From: Sitta carolinensis
Taxonomy: Eukaryota > Chordata > Aves > Passeriformes > Sittidae
Reading direction: 5' to 3'
DNA length: 64,000 nucleotides
Assembly (NCBI GenBank): GCA_032173965.1
Contig: CM063284.1
Location: 60,262,863 to 60,326,862 of the forward strand
Every line of letters starts with the position of its first letter. The stretch's first letter is position 1. Shown here in pieces: positions 1 to 12,481 of this stretch. Below the pieces are notes generated by a model that saw only the letters and a program-made list of their open reading frames with translations, did no database searches and was not told the DNA's origin. The position numbers were made by a program, and so were the translations under genes.

Positions 1-1345
1 GCAATAGACAGTGGAGACATCTGCTCTCTGAGGATCATTGTGCGTGTGCACATTTCTATCTATCAACTTACAGATGTGTGTGAGTGCTGAAACTGAAGGC
101 ATTTGCTGTGTGCTCACACACACTGCACACAGATTATGTGCATATTAATAGTTTAATCTTATAATGTTAGTGATGGGAAAATTATTGGTTGTAGCTCAAA
201 TTTTCTGTAATTATTTGAGATTATATAATCTTACATATAACAAAACCCAGTAATCTCATAAAAAGGGTGACGGATTTTCTTATGTTGTGTTTACATTTCA
301 GTGCTTTGCTGAACCCAGCTCAGAATTCTTGAAACACTGAAGTAAAAAAGGAAATAATAGCCTGGGAGGTACTGGAAGCTATGGGGGCCATAAGGAAGTG
401 GACAGGATTTGGAAAATTCAAGAAAGAAAGTACAAGTCTAGAGTGCAACACGTGATACCAAAACATTGAAAGGTCTTTAGTACTAACCTGGTGAGTGGCA
501 AAGTCCCCCAGCATTGCCAGATGGGGCTGTCAGAGGACCTTGCTTGGGACTGTCCTGCAAGAACCAGGCTGTGCTTAAATAAAAAGCCACGGATGAGCCT
601 CCACCTGGCATCTACTGCCTGAGTGTGGCAGAGCTGGGGCTCTCTGTCCTGCAAGGCAGCTTTTTCTTCCCAGCACTGCCAGCATGGAAATGGTGGTGTT
701 CCTGGTGGCTCCCAAACCTCTCCACTCCTTCAGAGACACTGCAGGACCTTTTCTCCCTCCCTTACCCCTCTACACCAGCTCACCCCACTGGCCGCACATT
801 CTGGGGGCACAGCCCTAGGAGGGAGAAAGGCAGCCCTTTGCATCTCTGCCAGGCCCTCCACCAGCCTTGACCAAGGGATCTAGGACATGGAGGTGCCCCA
901 TCCCTCCCTTCTGGCAGGCTGCCTGCTCCCTGGCCAGGCTCTGTGTGTGGAAATCACAGAATGCATGCCTCCTGCCAGCTGTGCTCTGTGCCTCCTGCTG
1001 TATCTGGTGGCTGCTGGCTCCCACTGACCCACCCTCCAATGGGCACTGGCGTGGAGCTGAGGAGGGTGCCGACACAGAATTTCTCTCCAGTATGGCCAGC
1101 GTCTCTCTTGCACAGGGAGCCCCGAGTTGGACACAGATGGGGGAAAAGGCCACCTCCCTCCACTTGCTGGGCTGCAGCCCAGGGATCTGTCAGGCGCTTT
1201 TGCTCCAAGGGCACTTTGACCCCTTCAAATTGGGGCTCATCCTGAGGTCCTCCATGACCCAGGTGTTTGCACAGCTGCTTCAAAGCTGACGATGCCCCAG
1301 CATCTACTGCTGCAAGGGTTTGTCCCTCCCTGTTGGAGACTGAAA
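1..1345. other. No gene recognised
   Basis: AT-rich to about 330, then moderately GC-rich unique sequence at about 500-1,310 in which several overlapping open frames of 80-140 codons occur on both strands. None resembles a known protein. They overlap one another in opposite directions, as expected of chance frames in stop-poor sequence. Confidence 0.5.
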
Positions 1346-2138
1346 TGTTATAATTTATGATTTAAACATCTTCATGAAGTACTTTTGCCTATTATAGCAA
1401 AACTATATAAAAGCAGGAGAGAAGACCACCATACCCTGACTAAGGCCTTACACTGCTTGTTGATGGAGATAAAGTGACACAGGTCCGGGTTGAGGGAAGA
1501 AGAATACATTCACAGAGGGATCAAGCTTTGCACCCTTAAGGTGTAGACCGAAGCCCCAGGGCTATCAACTGCCAGGCTCAAACAGACCTCTGCACCAAAG
1601 GAACAGGGGACACCAAAGGTTTTGGGTTGTATAAAAGCCTCCTGGAAGAGGCAGTGAACACCAATCCTCTACTGTGCAGAGGAGCTCAGTTCTGGGGACC
1701 CTTCACCCCAGGAAAAGCTGCATCCACAAGAAGGACAGCAGAGGGGGTGCTGTGACCTATCAAAGTATCTCCCAAAGGAGTCCCCAGGCCCTGCACCAGA
1801 GCACTGAAACATGATGCAACAGATCCACGGTGTTACAAGGGACAGTGTAAAACTGGCTCCCTGCATGGGAGGCATGTGGGCATTGCCACCTGCCTCAAAT
1901 GTATATTAATCCATGGAATTCTAAACTTTTCAGCAGCAGGACGTGGGGGACCCTCACCACCAAGAAGACCAGATGGAGGGGAGCAACAAGACATCATTTG
2001 GATCCACGGAAAGCTGATACATTTCTACCTAACTCCTTGTGTCACCTCCCCCACCACCTCTTTTCTATTCCTTTCTCTTTTTCTATTTGCCTCTTTTACT
2101 ATTAAATAAAAAAATATCAACTTTTTTTGGCACCAACA
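1346..2138 (+). mobile_element. LTR-like sequence of an endogenous retrovirus (approximate ends)
   Basis: The block starts TGTTATAATT and ends CACCAACA, so it has TG...CA termini. It carries TATA-like boxes at 1,404-1,413 and 1,630-1,637 and an AATAAA at 2,105-2,110 shortly before the proposed 3' end. This order fits a plus-strand LTR. I found no target-site duplication and no adjoining gag-pol remains, so the ends are guesses and the call rests on the promoter/poly(A) layout. Confidence 0.4.
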
Positions 2139-5100
2139 TCTAACCTCATTTGGTTTTACTTCTGGGTTCGATCCATTTTATTCACAGAGATTTAGTTTTC
2201 TTTGCATTTTACTTTGTTTTGTTTTTCTTTTCTTTCTTAGTTTTCTTTTGGACGCAGTACTTGACTCTTGCCCTTGAGCTGCAAGCAATTCCTGCTAGCC
2301 CCTTTCTCCAGGCCATCAAGGCCCCTCTGCTTGGCAGGAATGAGCAGTTTGTACTCACCATTTGGAATAATATGACTTCTTCCCCATGGTAGAGTACTGT
2401 GTTGTGACACTAAAAGAACGGTTTTATAAGGCTCTAAGGGAAAGTACATTTCTTAAAACTCACTACATTTTGTTCAGTTCTTAGTTTACGGCTATTCTTG
2501 TTTTCTTCTTTCTCTATCAGAAACTAAAAATTCCTGTTCAGTTTTTAAGACTTTAAATATGAAAACATTTATGTTTCCTTCTTCTTCAAAGCAATTCAAC
2601 ACAGTAGATTGAAAAAACAATTCTAGAAATGCATATTCCAATTTAAATGCTACACCTGGTAAGACAATTCCTGTCAAATGCTAAACCCCCTCCTCCCCCA
2701 CAAAATTGTACCATTTATGTTTAGGCAAATGATTATTTTTCTTTAAAATGAGACTATTCTTATACATATTTGTCATTAAGAAATTAACTCCCAATTCCTC
2801 TCTCCTCTCCACCTGAGCAAGACTTTTCCACACTGTGAGTATCCCAGTGGCTGGGAACTGTGTCTGCTTGGAAAGGGGTAAAGTAGTCTGAGTCTTTGGG
2901 ACTCCTGCTTGAGAAGATGGGAACAGCCAGCCCCAGTAAATAAGAAACAAGCAGTCCAGCCTTCAGCAGAAGCAGTTTTGTGGATGAGCCAGTTGAATAT
3001 TGCAGAACCAAGGAGCTTGACAAAATCGATGCTTGAGATAGGAGGAAATTGTTACTTTATTAGCAAGTACTTAGGAGTGGGTGGTACTTTGGGTTTGTGT
3101 TCACATAGGTGAATGAATTCTCCCACTCTTGAGAGAAGAAAATGTATTCAGACTTCAGTGATATATAGACTTTTCTCTTTGTATTAGTTGGGAAGGACCT
3201 CTGATTTAACTAGGGATTTGAGTGATTTAAACTCCTTTGTCTCAGTGATGAAGTGGCGATGTCAGAAAACCAGTCATGCTGCCACTGCACTTTGGGTGCT
3301 CAGCTTGGTATCCTCATAAAGATGTTGCCTGGGGTTCCTCTGCTGCCATAGGTTGTGGTTTCATCACTGCATACAATCTCCTCATCATCTGTTTCTCTGC
3401 TGCGTTAGCTTCTTCCAGTTTGGTTGTAAGAAAAGATACTAATAAAAATAATGCCTCTTTCTCTTATGAATTCTCTCTTATGAATTGTTGATCAAGGCTG
3501 GTATCCTTAAAGTAACCTGAGTTGTACACCTTCCTGTCATTCTCTTACTGTTCCCACTGACCCCTGAAGAATTAGCACCAAACAGACAACATGACCTTGG
3601 TGAGACAAGGCCTAGGATTAGCATCCACTATTTAAAAGTAGTCTCCTTCTGCAGAGAAAGAGGCATGGGTAAAAGCTATTCCTCCTTTTCATGCAGCATG
3701 AGGCCTAATTCAAGATGAGCAAAGGGTTCATAGTTCGAAATACCCTGACCCTGTGACTATAGGTGGCTTATGCCAGGACAAGGAAGGTAAGGTAGCTAAG
3801 CCTCTTGGGTGACTCTGTCTGGGGGCCTCACCCTCAGGCACATCTGATGCTTGCAGATGGTCCTGTGCATGTGCAAAGAGAGGCAGACATCTGTTGTAGT
3901 AGCATAATGCTTGTGCATGGGGATTAGAGCCTTTTCCTGGAAGAACCTTCCCAAGTATGATTTTCTGTGGGGAAACTGAAGCAGAGGGTTTTTTTGCATA
4001 AAAGGTGTGAGTTGTTTGTCCGTTTCTTTGGTTTTGGTGGGGAGGTGGGTTGGTAGTTCATCTCAAAGGTCTTAATATTGGTGTTAAGACCTTTTTCATT
4101 CACTAGCATCCCTCTAAACTTGGATGTTGCACTGCTGTTCCACAGCAGGGAGAGCCCTGGAAAGGGCCCTGAACGTGGCTGCTGGGGGTGGGCAGGTGCT
4201 GGGCAGGGTCCTGGCTGGTGCATATGGGATGCAGATCATGGTCTGCTGACTGTCCTGGTGGTGTTGGCCACTGCTCCCAGACAAATGCCTGCTCCTCTGG
4301 AAGCTTCCAGCAAGTAAAAAATCCACATACAGCACTGCCTTATGAGGACTTCTGTATCAAAAGAAGTGATGCACGTGTCAGTGGTGTGTGTGTCCATGGG
4401 TATTGGGCTTCATGTGGTGCCCCCCAGCAGCTTTGCTTCAACTGCTTGGCCCCACATACAAGCAGTGAGCCAGGGATAGATTATTTCTCTTACACATGGG
4501 ATGCAGTCCTTGACATGTCTGTTCTCCACACTTTACTGTGAGTGTGCCTCAGTAATGGCCTGATGTGTGCAGGAAACACAGCCAGCAGCCTCCTCACAGA
4601 GCAGATCTGGAGATACTTTGGTGTGCACTTCAAGTTTCTTCTAAATCAACATCTGTGTGATCCACAGCTGGGTGTTTTAAAGACAAGGACTTGACAGGCG
4701 GGTCTGTATTGCTCCTGGAGAGAGGTTTGGGACCTGCCTTGTGAATGCCTGCTTGCTGGCTTGCTTGCAGGCAGCCTGCATGAGGAGACTTGGCAGCACA
4801 CCAGATAACTAGGGCCAGAGTCTTCTCAACACGGAAGCCATGAATGTATCTGCAGAGACAAAACAACCTGGCTATCAGATCTGGAGTTGGTTTCGACCTG
4901 AGGCCTTCAAGGTTTATGCCAGTGGTTCAGGCAGGTGAACTTCTGTGTGATCTGGAGAATGTTTACCCGTCATACCTTTGGCTAAACGCATATGGTGCCT
5001 CAAGAGCAAGCAGTTTAGTTCAGAGAGCAATGCTGAGGTACTCCTCAGAGGGCAGTCACTGTTGCTGGAGGGGCAGAGGAAGGGCAGAGGACTCAGACAA

Positions 5101-8100
5101 TGCTCCATGTCAGGGCAAAGATCTGTCTACATCTCGTGTAGACCTATGGTCAAACACAAGACACATTTAAACCAATGAACTGTTTATCACTTTCCAGTTA
5201 CATGACCACCTAGAGGTCAGAACAAGCTCTTTGCCATCCATTCTGTTGTGATTTTGAGCTACAGTTGGGCTGGCTGCATGTGCTGCAATCATCTCTCTTT
5301 TACTGGTGTTCACTGCAAGGGACAAAGCTCTTACTACTCCTCCTGTGGCATAGGATGGTGATGTCTCCCTCCAGGGAAATCTGAGACCTTGGCTCTCAGA
5401 GCACAGGGGAGTTCACATGGCTGCTATGGTGATTTTTGGAAGAGTGCTAGACCTGCCTCTGCCCTAAAAGCTCAGATACAGGCCAGAGCTGAAAGATGTC
5501 ACTGGCTTCTGTGGCTGTCCTGGGTCTCAGTGAATGCCTCTGCTCTGATTTGCACTCTGATGTGTGCCTTGCTCAGGGCTTCCTTGTTCACCTCTGATAT
5601 GCAAGGGGAGGTGCAGATGAACCCACTCACTTGTGACCTTACAAAGCAGGGAGCCAGAAACCCAGTCAGCCTACATGAGGAATAATGGAGCACCCTCCAA
5701 CTTGTACTCCTTGGAGACGGTGGCTCTGTTCAGCAGTCTTTGAAGTGAGGATTTTTGTCTGGGCACAAACTTGCTCCAGTTTCAGAAGAAGTACCTTTGC
5801 AAAGGGTCATTTGAGAGCTGAGCCCCTTCTGAGTAGCACCTATCTGAAGAATTTTTTTTATCATAGTATCCTAAAGAGAAAAATGTGTCCTCACATTACA
5901 GATAATGCATTGTCCAACAATAAGGTCCTCATGCTTGTCTAGCAATCTGTGGGGGCCAGAATATTGATGTCAAAAGTCGATTTGTTTTTTTTTTAAATGT
6001 CTGCTTCCATGAAGATTTCAGTCATTGTACTTACGTTGTTCTGGTCACAAGTTTTAGACCTGTAGACCCGTAGCAAGTTTTTGTATGCTTTCAATATTCA
6101 CTGACTGTCTTTTCTGATAGTCATTGACAGATGACCACAGCAACACCAACACCAACACATCCTTTTAGCCTCAGGCTGAAGGATGCCTTTTAGCTAAGAA
6201 ATGCCCTGAAGCAATGAGTGTCATAAGTTTTGAGGCTGAAATAGCTGGAGCAGCATAACATACATTATTAAATTGACTAGCTTATTAGCACTGTTTAAAA
6301 CTGGTCTCCCGTTTATATTTGCAAAAGTCCATGAATGGAAAATTACAGAAAAAAAGAGAGAGCCTTCAAAAATCAGCTGTAAATAATTGGGAAAAAACAA
6401 ATAAAATAGGTTATTTGATGCTGGCTCTTTTCTCTGAAGGGCTGTTAGATGTACTTGCCTCACCTACTGTCAATATGCAGAGATTGTTTTCATCCCAATA
6501 CCTCTGTCAATTATCTGACATCAAAGCTGAGCTTTGGCCTGCTTAATGTGCATCAAGTGAACTGATGCAGGAAATGCACACTGTGTGGTCTGCCACTTGT
6601 CCAAATAAGAACCGAAGAAAAATGAGGGGGTGGATAGATAGCTTGTCCAGAGACCAGAAGGCTCCAGAAGAATCACACATGGTCTCTAAATATTGGAAAT
6701 AGGAAGGAACTAGGTGGGTCTTCCCATTTACAATGATTTTCCTCTGGGACAAACTGTCCCATGGGTATGAACTGGCAAAATTCAAGTGTTGTTTTTCTAA
6801 GAGGTACATGGGCATTAACCCCAAATGACTGGTGTAGGGTAATGCTCTGTAAAGATGTTGCTTCCTTCAGCTTTGTAAGGGGTAGGACACGGAAAGGGTG
6901 AGGCTGTGCCTCCACAGCCTGCTTATGCAGCTTGTACTTTATTGTCCCTCTGCTCCTGACATGCAGTGAGCTGAGAGGGCAGCCTGCTGTGTAATGGCAG
7001 GGTGACTGGTCACTGCTGAATAATCCCAAGTGCTAATTCCTTTATTTTACCAAAATTGTTCCATTCTTAGCTCTTTTTAGAAAGCTGCTGGGAAAGTGCA
7101 TGCCGCTAAGGTACTTGCAGTCTTTTGCTGTCTTTTGCTGTCTCCTTTGCATTTCATGTCCTCAGGGGCTGAGTGGCCTCCATGGTGTGCAGGTTGTGCT
7201 GCTGCTCCCCTCTGCCAAACCTCCCTCTCTGTAGCCACCCCATTCTGCTGCTTCTGCTTTCATGAAGAGCTGTAGGCTTGTACTTGTGCATGATTAAGTC
7301 TCATACTTGGAAATGGCAGGCTAAGGCTGTAGCTGAAACTGGGAATTAAATCTGCTTACAGGCAGCTCAAGAGGAGGAATGTTTCTGACTCTGCCTTTTG
7401 CCTATGATTCACCATGCACTGGGAAAAAATGGAAAATAAAGGGCTCGAGACAGCCTGGAGAGAGGAGGACAAAACAGATATCAGATGCTAACAGAAGCCT
7501 TTTCTGCAGTGTGCTAGGGAACCAGAGCTAACCTTCAGGAGAACATCTATTAACCAAAATGTAGCCAGTAATCACCACTCAGATGAAAATTGTGATTTCT
7601 TTCACTACAATTGCAGAGAAAATGGTGTTGGGCTGGGAGGGATTGCACTGTAATTTCAAGCCAATGAGGCTAGAAGAGGGGCAAGAAATAAGGTGAGCAC
7701 AAAGCAACTGAAAGGAACCTCTGGAGCAGGGAGGCCAAAGGGTTGAAAAAAGAAGAGCTTGGCCGCTTAAGACATTTCATTTGCACTGGGGTCTCCATTA
7801 ATATGTCCTTTAGAAAGCTGATGGCAGTCAGTGCTTGAAGAACAAGTCCCAGGCAGTCCCTTAGTTGAGTGTGTGCTGCACTTTAGTGAGGATGGGAAAA
7901 GTGAAAAAGTTACATGGTAGGGAAATTGGCATGTGCAGGCACAGATCACTCTAAGCCTCACTAGAAACTTCCAAGGGAGTGTGACTGCCTCTTGCTGGCC
8001 CCCATCTGGAGGCCTTATCACTGGCATTTTCCATAAGAACATCACACAGTACATTTCCACTCTTTTGCTAAAGCTTTAGTTCCTGCACCAAAGGGTGAAG

Positions 8101-9639
8101 GTGTTAAAAATTACAAGAAAATAGATCTTAAAAATGTTTCTGAGGTATCCTAATTTTTCTAGTATGTGGCTTCTTAACAGTAACAGAGCAATTTTCTGCT
8201 CAATATTTCTACAAAAGCTGTGTGTGGCACTGATTCTCTGCTGTGGAGGATTGCAGCCTCTGGAGGTCTCAGTTCCAGAAAAGCTCCAAGCAACCGAAAC
8301 AAAGCTTTAATGAGATGAAACGTGTGTGGCAACGTTAGCCATGACAGCATTATCAGCTTTGCTGCTGCTGATAAATCCCAAGTGCATCTCCTATCCCAGC
8401 AAGCTTCAGTAAATTCCTCAAGGGCATTTCTTTTCCCCTAGCACCTGGGAAATACCATGCCATGACTCATCTGCTTTTGAACTGTCAAAGCATGTTCAGT
8501 TCTGTGCAATGTGACTGAGCACCTGATGTTTGGATACACTCTATCAAATACGTGTTGGGCCAGTTGTCCTCTGGACGAAAATTTAGTGACACTTGCATAT
8601 GTGGTGGAGTGTGTTTTAAAGAGAACTCTGTACCCATAGAGCTAGTTTGGGTGAACTACTCCAACCTTTGCTTTCTTTTCCAGCTGGATTTTCAGTCAAA
8701 TTTCTAACAAAATTTTAAACAAAATTCAGATGAAGAGACTCAGCTACAGGAGCCCTTGCTCTCATTTCCTTCTGTGAACTTTACTGTAAAACTTAAAATG
8801 TCACATTTCCTCCATGCACAATTAAAGTCTCAGCTGAAAAGGCCAGAACAGCTTGACTCTGCTGCCCACACACCAATAGCCTGACAGCAGTGAAAAGTCA
8901 ATGGCAGTAAACAATGCTCCTTGCAACCTGGACAGGAAATGCTGAGGACCCTCTCTATCTGGAAAAACTAGCAAACAGCAGTAGTGACAGCCTCCTCACG
9001 TGCCTTGTGAGTAATCAGCACCCCTCATCCCTGTTCCTGATGGCTTCCTTCACAGCTCACCTTACCAGTCTTCTGATCTTTTCCTCTTTAGCACTGCTCC
9101 ATCTTTACCTCTCCTGAGGTTACAGTCTTATTTTGAAGTATTGGGTGTAATGTGCCTTTGCATTTCTAATATATGGGTGCCAGTGAATTGCCAGATGCCT
9201 TTACACCTTCTCTGTTCTGTTCTCTGTGACCATGCACATGTGATGAGCTCTTAACCGGCCGTCTTTTTACTGCTCATGCTTGGACTCTGCAATTGTGTTG
9301 CCAAGATGGGAATTTTCTTTGCAGAAGAAAATGTTACTTCCCATGGTATTGTCAGCCATGATAATTATTGCAGATTCAGATGAAATTTCCACACATATAA
9401 GCTGGCTTATTGATGTTGTAAGTCTGAACTGAGTGTCACAGACCACAGAATGTTTTATAAGGGAAAGAGCACAGCTCTTACCACATACCTGCCATTATTG
9501 TACCAGAATCTGTTTGATTCAGCACCAAAGTGGCTTCCCCACTGCTGTAAAATGAAAACAGACTGCATTAAGAGACCGGTGAGTTTCAACTGCTGATTTC
9601 TCCTTTAAGCAGTGCTCTTAAATTTTTTTGACTAGAAAT
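2139..9639. other. Intergenic, no gene recognised
   Basis: AT-rich unique sequence downstream of NRSN1. Open frames are short (under 120 codons), scattered on both strands and without recognisable motifs. In mammals the neighbour beyond the NRSN1 3' end is DCDC2. I looked for doublecortin-type exons here and saw none. A short direct repeat (tcttttgctg twice) lies at about 7,120-7,140. Confidence 0.5.
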
Positions 9640-10864
9640 AAACTTTTCACAATATCCGTGGTTGGCTCACGCCTAGAATTTATTCAATCCATTCAAAAAA
9701 TAGACAGAACTATAAGGTGGCACATATTGTCAGAGAGTACAAATGTCACATCTTTCTTTATACAGTTTAATTTAAATCCATAGATTAAGACAGTAAAATA
9801 ATTGCCCTGGGTGAGAAAATAATTAGGGGTCTTCCATGAAAGGACGAGTCTTTAGGTAAGCATTTACACAGATGTATCTGGTTAAGCATAACGTTTTCTA
9901 TTCTCTATAAAAATATAAACAGCATTTCAAAATGTCTTTAGGTACATACGTTGAGATCACCTAACATGACATTGATGTACTGACAGAATACAGGGACTGG
10001 GCATGTCAAACCACATTTATTCATTCTCACCCAGACAAAACAAAAACATTTTGTATTAGCCTCAACATAATACAATCTAATGAAAGAAACAATATCAAAG
10101 CAAAGACACACAACTATGATGTTCCTCCTCCCACAGGAATTCCTTATCTTTATTTTGTTTGTAGTTCTTGCTAACATGGCAATGACTAAGATAAAAGTGG
10201 CACTTTAGCACAGGTTAGTTTTAACTCAGGATCAAGTATAACTCGCCTTTCCCAGGAAGTTACATTGCTGGGAAGTGACATGTGCCAGGATCAAATTAAG
10301 GGCTCTCTTTGACATGTATGTTTTACCTGTGTAGTATTACTTTTGATACAGACTGTAGCATGTGACAGGAGGACAAGTGCAAATTGCAAGGGCAGAATCT
10401 TGGCTTCCCAGACAGCAGAACCAGGTGGGAAATGTAAGACTGAACAGCATTTTTAAAGGCAAAACCCATAAAATTTAAATGAATTAATAAAATTGAAAAA
10501 ATAGCAAATTCATCTAAACTTCAAATAGTGGGATGTAGAGTGTTCCTGGTACAGCTGTCTTAAGTGCACCTTAGGTTTCCCAGGGATGCAATCTGATAAG
10601 CTTGAACACCTAATAATTGTTGCAAGAACTTATTGTACCCACCCAGATTAAAAGGTTCAAATGTACTGAATATATTAGTCACAGGTTGAATCACATAATT
10701 TCCTTTTTCCCAATCCTAAATTTTTTACCAGAGCAGCTTCTCCATTAGCTGCATGTTTATATAGCAGAGCACTTGATATTTTACTTGACTAGCACAGATG
10801 CCAACAAGGGCTGATATTTTCCAGTTAAAGTGATCTACAAGAGAAACAAAACCCAAGGGAAGGC
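9640..10864 (-). other. Probable NRSN1 3' untranslated region
   Basis: AT-rich sequence directly downstream of the NRSN1 stop with no open frame of interest. Minus-strand AATAAA hexamers (TTTATT on the plus strand) occur at 10,149-10,154, 10,016-10,021 and 9,679-9,684. Any of these could end the transcript, and the boundary at 9,640 is set just past the last one. The sequence alone does not show which is used. Confidence 0.4.
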
Positions 10865-11263
10865 TCAGGTTTCAGATAAAGGCTGGACATTTTGAACTCT
10901 GGACAAAGTGACAGGTATCTTTGATTCTCCTGGTGCTGGCGCTTTTGTGACGGGGTTTGCATGGGCTTTTATATCCGCTATTCTTTCTTTAAATCTTTGC
11001 TGGAGGTACTTCTCTTCTTTGGAGTAACTTTTAGCAAAAGCAGACATCAGCAGACATGCTGCCACAGCGGACCCTCCAACACAGAACAAGATTGCTCCTG
11101 CCAGCTTGCATATATCAAGGGACCCATTGAACTGAACAGCACGGGTATCCACAACAACAAAATCATCCTTTCCAAGGGCTTCGATTTTTGGTGGCACAAG
11201 AAAACCCACTACAAGAACAGCTACACCTATCAGCATAAAAGCCGTCCCAGAGATGAGTCCGAC
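10865..11263 (-). CDS. NRSN1: NRSN1 second coding exon (residues 64-195 and stop)
   Basis: The acceptor on the minus strand is a G/T-rich pyrimidine tract ending in ttttccag at 11,264, and the exon opens with GTC GGA CTC (Val-Gly-Leu). It encodes both membrane segments and the charged C-terminal tail, then a stop at 10,867-10,865. The open frame continues upstream of the acceptor (Met at 11,290), but those nine residues are intron read-through. Confidence 0.95.
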   Translation of the reverse strand, partial: VGLISGTAFMLIGVAVLVVGFLVPPKIEALGKDDFVVVDTRAVQFNGSLDICKLAGAILFCVGGSAVAACLLMSAFAKSYSKEEKYLQQRFKERIADIKAHANPVTKAPAPGESKIPVTLSRVQNVQPLSET

Positions 11264-12472
11264 CTGGAAAACAAACAAAGAAACAAACAAACCCCCAATT
11301 AATGTCCAGTTTTTCCATTTCCCATCACAGTTTTCAGTTAGGAAGGGCTCCTAGGAGGCATTTATCTTTCACTGTGTCTTGCAGATACAGCTCTCTCTCC
11401 TAGGAGAAGGAGGGCATTTTTCTTTTAGGATATATGAGGCCCTAGGAGAACTAGAATATATAGAAAAATATTCTTTTTACAACTCATATTTATATAATTG
11501 ACTACTAACATTTCTGGAAACAGCGGAATATGCATTACTATCTCTAAACAGCATTTCATGTTGAAAAGCCCCATCAGAGAGAGGATCAGAGTTCAACCCC
11601 AGTGCTGTGCAACTGATTATTTCTTTAGCTTTGGCTGGTGGTTAGGACCAACAGTTCAGTCCCTGCTGGTAGTCTGTCATATCCAGCACTTGCTTTTATT
11701 TCATGACATGTCCTTCCTTTGCAGGGATTAGAAGGAAGTTGCTGTTGCCATATGGATAGATCACAGAGTGTTTATAGCATATTTCAAGTGTAAGTACAAA
11801 ATTCAGTTCACCCAGAATGTTCTTGGGGGTAGGGATCACCAGGGGGTAGGGATTGGATGGCCTCCCGGGCCACACTCAGCCTCTGTTCTTCTCCAATTTT
11901 GTCAAATTCCCAGACCTTAATGGAGATATTTTGCTTTTCTTGATCCCTAGCTCTTAAGCTACCAGTCCTGTTCCAAACAATCTGCCAGGACTTCTATAGG
12001 TGTAGAGTGGAGGTAAACTACATTTTCAAGATGTACACAGGTTTCCCAGACAAGACTTTACTGTTTCAGTGACATTGGGACAGAGAAACTACATGATACA
12101 AAGACCCCAGGGAGCTGACATATTTTGTTAAGAGTGCCCTGCTTTCAGACACAGTTATTTGGCCACCTCAGGCAAAACTGAGCAACAAAAGGCCTTTCTG
12201 GATGAATACTTAATACCAGTATATACACAGGGAAAGTCTTGAAATGGGAGCCTCTCCCTCCAGTAAAAAGCAACATGCAGTACCTTCCAGAATACAGAGC
12301 TCCACCTGCTTGGCGATCTCTGGATCTGAAAATCATCCTCATACTCCCAAATTGAAGCTGTGCAGTCCTCATAAAACTGGTGCAGGTAGGACCGAACTCC
12401 GTAGCGTTGGTATCCTCCCTCAGTGCCGCCCTGCGTGTGCTTGGACCCGCAGATGTCAGCATAGGAGCTCAT
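10865..12472 (-). CDS. NRSN1: Neurensin-1, complete coding region in two exons, join(12472..12284, 11263..10865)
   Basis: The two coding exons splice in phase 0 to a 195-residue protein (63 + 132), the length I know for mammalian neurensin-1. Recognisable blocks are GGYQRYGVRSYLHQFYEDC near residue 19, a conserved SSVFWKVGLISGT across the splice junction, and LSRVQNVQPL near the C terminus. Two hydrophobic segments at about residues 65-86 and 117-139 are membrane spans. Between them is a short loop (about 87-116), and after them a charged tail beginning KSYSKEEKYLQQRFKER. From family knowledge, neurensin-1 (p24) is a neuronal vesicle membrane protein linked to neurite growth and vesicle transport, with its C-terminal tail associated with microtubules. 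The chosen start has A at -3 (AAGGATGA) and begins the conserved N terminus; an in-frame upstream ATG lies in the intron. No frameshift or premature stop is seen. A paralogue (NRSN2) is the only real alternative, and the N terminus favours NRSN1. Confidence 0.97.
12284..12472 (-). CDS. NRSN1: NRSN1 first coding exon (residues 1-63)
   Basis: The exon itself starts at 12,481. The acceptor on the minus strand reads ctctcattgcag, followed by nine untranslated bases and then the ATG at 12,472-12,470. It ends with TGG AAG at 12,284, and the intron begins gtactg at 12,283. The encoded cytoplasmic N terminus is rich in Tyr, Ser and Gly and ends just before the first membrane segment. The following intron is 1,020 bases. 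Confidence 0.95.
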
Positions 12473-12481
12473 CCTTCCTAC

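Noticed and set aside
867..1289. 140-codon frame near the left end
   Set aside because: Overlapped by several frames of similar size on both strands in moderately GC-rich DNA; no family resemblance.
2162..2175. B-box-like GGGTTCGATCC suggesting a tRNA gene or retroviral primer site
   Set aside because: No A box or cloverleaf can be folded around it, and its orientation and position do not fit a primer-binding site after the LTR-like block.
1..9640. Possible 3' exons of DCDC2 (expected neighbour by mammalian synteny)
   Set aside because: No doublecortin-like peptide or exon pattern was seen in either strand; the gene, if nearby, is outside the window.
11264..11290. In-frame Met upstream of the second NRSN1 coding exon (start at 11,290)
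   Set aside because: It lies in the polypyrimidine tract and splice acceptor; splicing to the first exon recreates the conserved junction SSVFWKVGLISGT.
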